A stretch of 8,939 bases of DNA from Burkholderiales bacterium (lineage in GTDB: Bacteria > Pseudomonadota > Gammaproteobacteria > Burkholderiales > JAEUMW01), in the NCBI GenBank assembly GCA_016791285.1, contig JAEUMX010000400.1:1-8939 (forward strand), written 5' to 3'. Made by a program: the position numbers and the translations under genes. Every line of letters begins with the position of its first letter. The first letter of the stretch is position 1. Under the pieces are notes generated by a model. It did not search any database. It was not told the DNA's origin and saw only the letters and a list, made by a program, of their open reading frames with translations. Below, piece by piece: positions 7,366 through 8,939 of this stretch.

Positions 7366-7427
7366 GCCGAATATGGCGGAACGGTTAGGCGCACCATCGT
7401 GTCCGGGGCGTTCGCTTCGACGTTCAT
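7362..7427 (-). CDS. Short SD-led reading frame (21 codons) overlapping the membrane-protein start
   Basis: On the minus strand, ATG (7427-7425) has GGAG six bases upstream and reads MNVEANAPDTMVRLTV..., stopping at TGA 7364-7362, which shares ATGA with the start of the 82-residue membrane protein. This is the arrangement of a translationally coupled leader peptide. Equally, it could be the true N-terminus of the downstream protein separated by a frameshift, real or a sequencing error. It is too short to judge by composition. Confidence 0.25.
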   Translation of the reverse strand: MNVEANAPDTMVRLTVPPYSA

Positions 7428-7549
7428 TCTGATCTCCGCGGGCAAGCGCTCATGCGCCGATTCCCACAGAACGGGGGGCAATGGTCGCGGGTGCCGTGAA
7501 ACTCGCGAGAACGCGCCAGCGCGCGGCCATTACACGAAATCACGGCGCA

Positions 7550-7578
7550 TTGACAACCGCGCCTTCCAAACGTACACT
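7550..7578 (+). promoter_or_regulatory. Sigma70-type promoter of the toxin-antitoxin operon
   Basis: A perfect -35 TTGACA (7550-7555) is followed after exactly 17 bases by TACACT (7573-7578), which matches the -10 consensus at four of six positions. Transcription would start near 7585, about 20 bases before the antitoxin ATG, leaving just room for the GGGAG ribosome-binding site at 7593-7597. This is the strongest promoter-like signal in the window. Confidence 0.65.
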
Positions 7579-7588
7579 CTAACTGTAC
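7572..7588. promoter_or_regulatory. Operator-like inverted repeat GTACA-N7-TGTAC
   Basis: GTACA (7572-7576) and TGTAC (7584-7588) are perfect inverted arms around seven bases and cover the -10 and predicted start site of the toxin-antitoxin promoter. Type II antitoxins of the Phd/YefM family commonly repress their own operon by binding palindromes at this position, so autoregulation by the adjacent antitoxin is the likely reading. Confidence 0.5.
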
Positions 7589-7603
7589 ACATGGGAGCCC
7601 GCG

Positions 7604-7843
7604 ATGGCCGAAGTCAAGGTCACTACACTGCGCCAGCATCTGCCGGAGTACCTCGCCCGGGTCGAGCGGGGCGAGCGCATACGTGTCACGTCCCGCGGTC
7701 GCGTCATCGCCGAGATCGCCCCGCCCTTGCCGGAAGCGGATGCTGCCGAGGCCGCGCGCTCGCGGCTACGCGGCAGCCTCGTCCGCTACGACGCCCCGCT
7801 GGAACCGGTGCTGCCCGCCGAGGAGTGGGAGATGAATCGTTGA
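7604..7843 (+). CDS. Phd/YefM-family type II antitoxin
   Basis: A 79-residue protein that should neutralise the adjacent PIN toxin and repress their shared promoter. Residues 1-40 match the Phd/YefM fold: VKVTTLRQHLPEYLARVERGE is the typical helix that begins 'lR..l...l..v..Ge', followed by RIRVTSRGRVIAEIAP, the characteristic strand pair 'i.Vt.rG+.vA.i.P'. The acidic and Arg-rich C-terminal half (45-79, ending PAEEWEMNR) is the region that normally wraps the toxin. ATG 7604 has GGGAG (7593-7597) six bases upstream. An ATG at 7591 lies in another frame. Its stop TGA overlaps the toxin's probable TTG start. The partner type is often called VapB-like because it is paired with a VapC-like toxin. 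Confidence 0.9.
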   Translation: MAEVKVTTLRQHLPEYLARVERGERIRVTSRGRVIAEIAPPLPEADAAEAARSRLRGSLVRYDAPLEPVLPAEEWEMNR

Positions 7844-8235
7844 TCGTTCTGGATACGCATGTACTGGTGTGGTGGCTGACACAGGCGCCCGACCTCTCGA
7901 CCGTGGCGAAGCGAGCAATCCGCAAGCACACTGCGGCCGGCGAGATCGTGGCCTCCACCATCAGCGTGCTGGAGATCGCCACCGCGGTTCGCCGCGGGCG
8001 GCTGCAGTTCAACGTCCCCCTGGACCAGTGGCTGGCAGATGCGCGAAGCATCCCCGAATTGCGGCTGGAGCCCGTCTCGGCCGACATCGCCGCGCTCGCC
8101 GGGAGCCTGCCCGAGCCCATGCACGGCGACCCGGCCGATCGGATCATCGCCGCCACGGCCACGGCGCTCGGAGCAGCCCTCGTGACCGCTGACGATCGCC
8201 TGCGCACCCTGCCGGGACTGCGTACGATCTGGTGA
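7840..8235 (+). CDS. vapC: VapC-like PIN-domain toxin (ribonuclease)
   Basis: A 131-residue PIN-domain protein, the usual size for VapC toxins, which are Mg-dependent endoribonucleases that cut tRNA or rRNA when unbound by antitoxin. The acidic active-site set is present: Asp5 in IVLDTHVLVWW, Glu45 in SVLEIATA, Asp100 in DPADRIIAATA, and Asp118/Asp119 in VTADDRL. The DTHVLVWW start and HGDPADR segment fit the PIN subfamily usually paired with Phd-type antitoxins. The frame is open far upstream (to 7399), but homologues begin at the residue before IVLD. That codon is TTG at 7840, with GGGAG (7827-7831) eight bases upstream and a four-base TTGA overlap with the antitoxin stop. A GTG at 7825 would add five residues but lacks a well-spaced ribosome-binding site. 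The gene appears intact. Confidence 0.92.
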   Translation: MIVLDTHVLVWWLTQAPDLSTVAKRAIRKHTAAGEIVASTISVLEIATAVRRGRLQFNVPLDQWLADARSIPELRLEPVSADIAALAGSLPEPMHGDPADRIIAATATALGAALVTADDRLRTLPGLRTIW

Positions 8236-8244
8236 GCCATTCCC

Positions 8245-8760
8245 TCACGGCAGGTCGAAGCCACCCGAATCCTCTGCGATGCCGGCTCTCGCGAAGAGAT
8301 CGGGACCGAGCTCCGACGTCTCCTGACTCGTGCAGGGCACGTTCGCTACCCGTTTCCCGCCTTTCTCCACGACGACGCCGGCCTTCGTCCCCCAGCCCCT
8401 GCCGATCGCCGTATAGACGACGTAGCGGTATGGGCCGTGCGAAAACGCGAGATAGGCGCCCCCGCCTCCCGCATACGTCAATACGCTGCCGCGGGTGACG
8501 GCGCGCCAGTCCGCGCCCGCTGGTGGATAGACGAGTTCGGGAGCCGCCGGCGGTCCGAAGCGGTATTGCACGAAGCCGGAACTCGCCGACAGGTCCCGAG
8601 AGGCGCAGACCGAAACCAGTTTCCGGCCGGTGCTGCACGTGAACAGCGTCTCTTCCTCGGCGCCGCAGTGGGAAGCACCCGTCGCGGCACTGGATGGCAG
8701 GGCCGTGAGCAGCGCCGCGACGAAGGCGAGCCGCGAGACCATGTTCCGCCGCCGCCTCAC
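8245..8760 (-). CDS. Small exported four-cysteine protein of unknown function
   Basis: A 171-residue protein with a Sec-type signal peptide: basic start MRRRRNMVSR, hydrophobic core LAFVAALLTAL (11-21), and an Ala/Ser-rich cleavage region at about 22-30. The mature part has four cysteines (32, 42, 52, 143), compatible with two disulfides. It begins with a pattern HCG...LFTCSTGRKLVSVCASRDL followed by FVQYRFG and PELVYP, which I associate with uncharacterised secreted proteins of proteobacteria. The C-terminal half is Gly- and Tyr-rich (YAGGGGAYLAFSHGPYRYVVY), suggesting a beta-rich fold. I chose the GTG at 8760 because it gives the basic n-region; ATG 8742 (MVSRLAFV) is an alternative, and neither has a clear Shine-Dalgarno site. 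It converges on the toxin gene, with nine bases between the stops. It lies 53 bases after the partial gene at the right edge and may share its transcript. Confidence 0.8.
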   Translation of the reverse strand: MRRRRNMVSRLAFVAALLTALPSSAATGASHCGAEEETLFTCSTGRKLVSVCASRDLSASSGFVQYRFGPPAAPELVYPPAGADWRAVTRGSVLTYAGGGGAYLAFSHGPYRYVVYTAIGRGWGTKAGVVVEKGGKRVANVPCTSQETSELGPDLFARAGIAEDSGGFDLP

Positions 8761-8813
8761 CGCGCGGCGCCCCGCTCGCGCACTGCGTCGTCGTTGCCCA
8801 TGAATATCGCCCG

Positions 8814-8939
8814 TCAGTCCAGGATCGCGGCACCGATCCTGTAGGATTCCGTGAACTCGCGCAACCCGTGGGAGCCGCCGTTGACGAGCTTGCGCGCCCG
8901 CCCCAGATCGTCGTCCAGCAGCGCGTCCCGGATCTTCGC
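8814..8939 (-). CDS. C-terminal end of a possible chitinase/lysozyme-like protein (partial)
   Basis: Reading leftward from the window edge, the frame gives 41 residues ending at TGA 8816-8814. It contains RARKLVNGGSHGL (14-26) and ends YRIGAAILD. A 'VNGG..GL' motif followed by a tyrosine-containing helix and a terminal Leu is reminiscent of the C-terminal end of predicted chitinase/lysozyme-type glycoside hydrolases ('R.INGG.nGL..R...Y..al..l'). That points to a cell-wall or chitin-active enzyme, but only this tail is visible and the assignment is by motif memory. It is followed 53 bases later by the exported four-cysteine protein on the same strand. Confidence 0.55.
   Translation of the reverse strand, partial: AKIRDALLDDDLGRARKLVNGGSHGLREFTESYRIGAAILD

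Noticed and set aside
7399..7839. Long N-terminal extension of the toxin frame
   Set aside because: It overlaps the antitoxin and the promoter in another frame, is Arg-rich, and PIN toxins of this type begin at the IVLDTH strand.
8232..8248. GTGAG/CTCAC hairpin between the convergent toxin and exported-protein genes
   Set aside because: Only a five-base stem with a seven-base loop and no T run on either strand, so it is not enough to call a terminator.
8757..8801. 14-codon minus-strand frame overlapping the GTG start of the exported protein (GTGA)
   Set aside because: No Shine-Dalgarno site and too short; the overlap is likely chance.
8144..8833. 229-codon minus-strand frame overlapping the exported protein
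   Set aside because: Arg-rich shadow in another frame. The 171-residue frame on the same strand has a signal peptide and patterned cysteines.
1..8939. CRISPR array, tRNA/rRNA genes, insertion sequences or integrase
   Set aside because: No spaced direct-repeat series, cloverleaf-like sequence, terminal inverted repeats or transposase/recombinase frame was seen.

Overview
The window is high-GC bacterial DNA with strong Shine-Dalgarno sites (GGAGG, GAGGAGGT, GGGAG) and tight gene spacing. A Sec-type signal peptide on a small four-cysteine secreted protein and a Phd/PIN toxin-antitoxin pair suggest a Gram-negative, proteobacterium-like host. That assignment is an inference from general character; there is no rRNA or tRNA gene here to anchor it.

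Left part (1-6992): the last 30 codons of an unrecognised gene are followed by a gene-free 315-base leader with a candidate promoter, whose -10 lies inside a perfect inverted repeat. Then comes a compact same-strand cluster of three genes: a 750-residue protein and a roughly 1023-residue protein, neither recognised, and a 406-residue metacaspase-like (caspase-fold) protease with a C-terminal peptidoglycan-binding domain. The two large proteins appear to share modules. One is an aromatic/LP-type motif module seen once in the first protein and about twice in the second. The other is a C-terminal module ending in a Tyr-Arg/Lys-Val...Gly-Pro-Trp pattern. The caspase gene's ribosome-binding site lies in the last codons of the second protein, so the set looks translationally coupled. 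None of the three proteins has a recognisable signal peptide. This operon is the most interesting part of the window and may be an undescribed caspase-linked system.

Middle (6993-7603): two weak hairpins follow the caspase gene. A minus-strand gene encodes an 82-residue single-pass membrane protein, preceded by a short SD-led reading frame that overlaps its start by ATGA. Next is the regulatory region of the toxin-antitoxin operon, with a near-consensus sigma70-type promoter and an operator-like inverted repeat over its -10.

Right part (7604-8939): a Phd/YefM-family antitoxin and a VapC-like PIN-domain toxin overlap by four bases, the toxin probably starting at TTG. They converge on a minus-strand gene for a small exported four-cysteine protein. 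Upstream of that gene, at the window edge, is the C-terminal end of a gene ending in a VNGG motif, which recalls the tail of chitinase/lysozyme-like enzymes. By eye this right part is more uniformly GC-rich at third codon positions than the caspase operon, consistent with a junction between segments of different history near 7000-7100.
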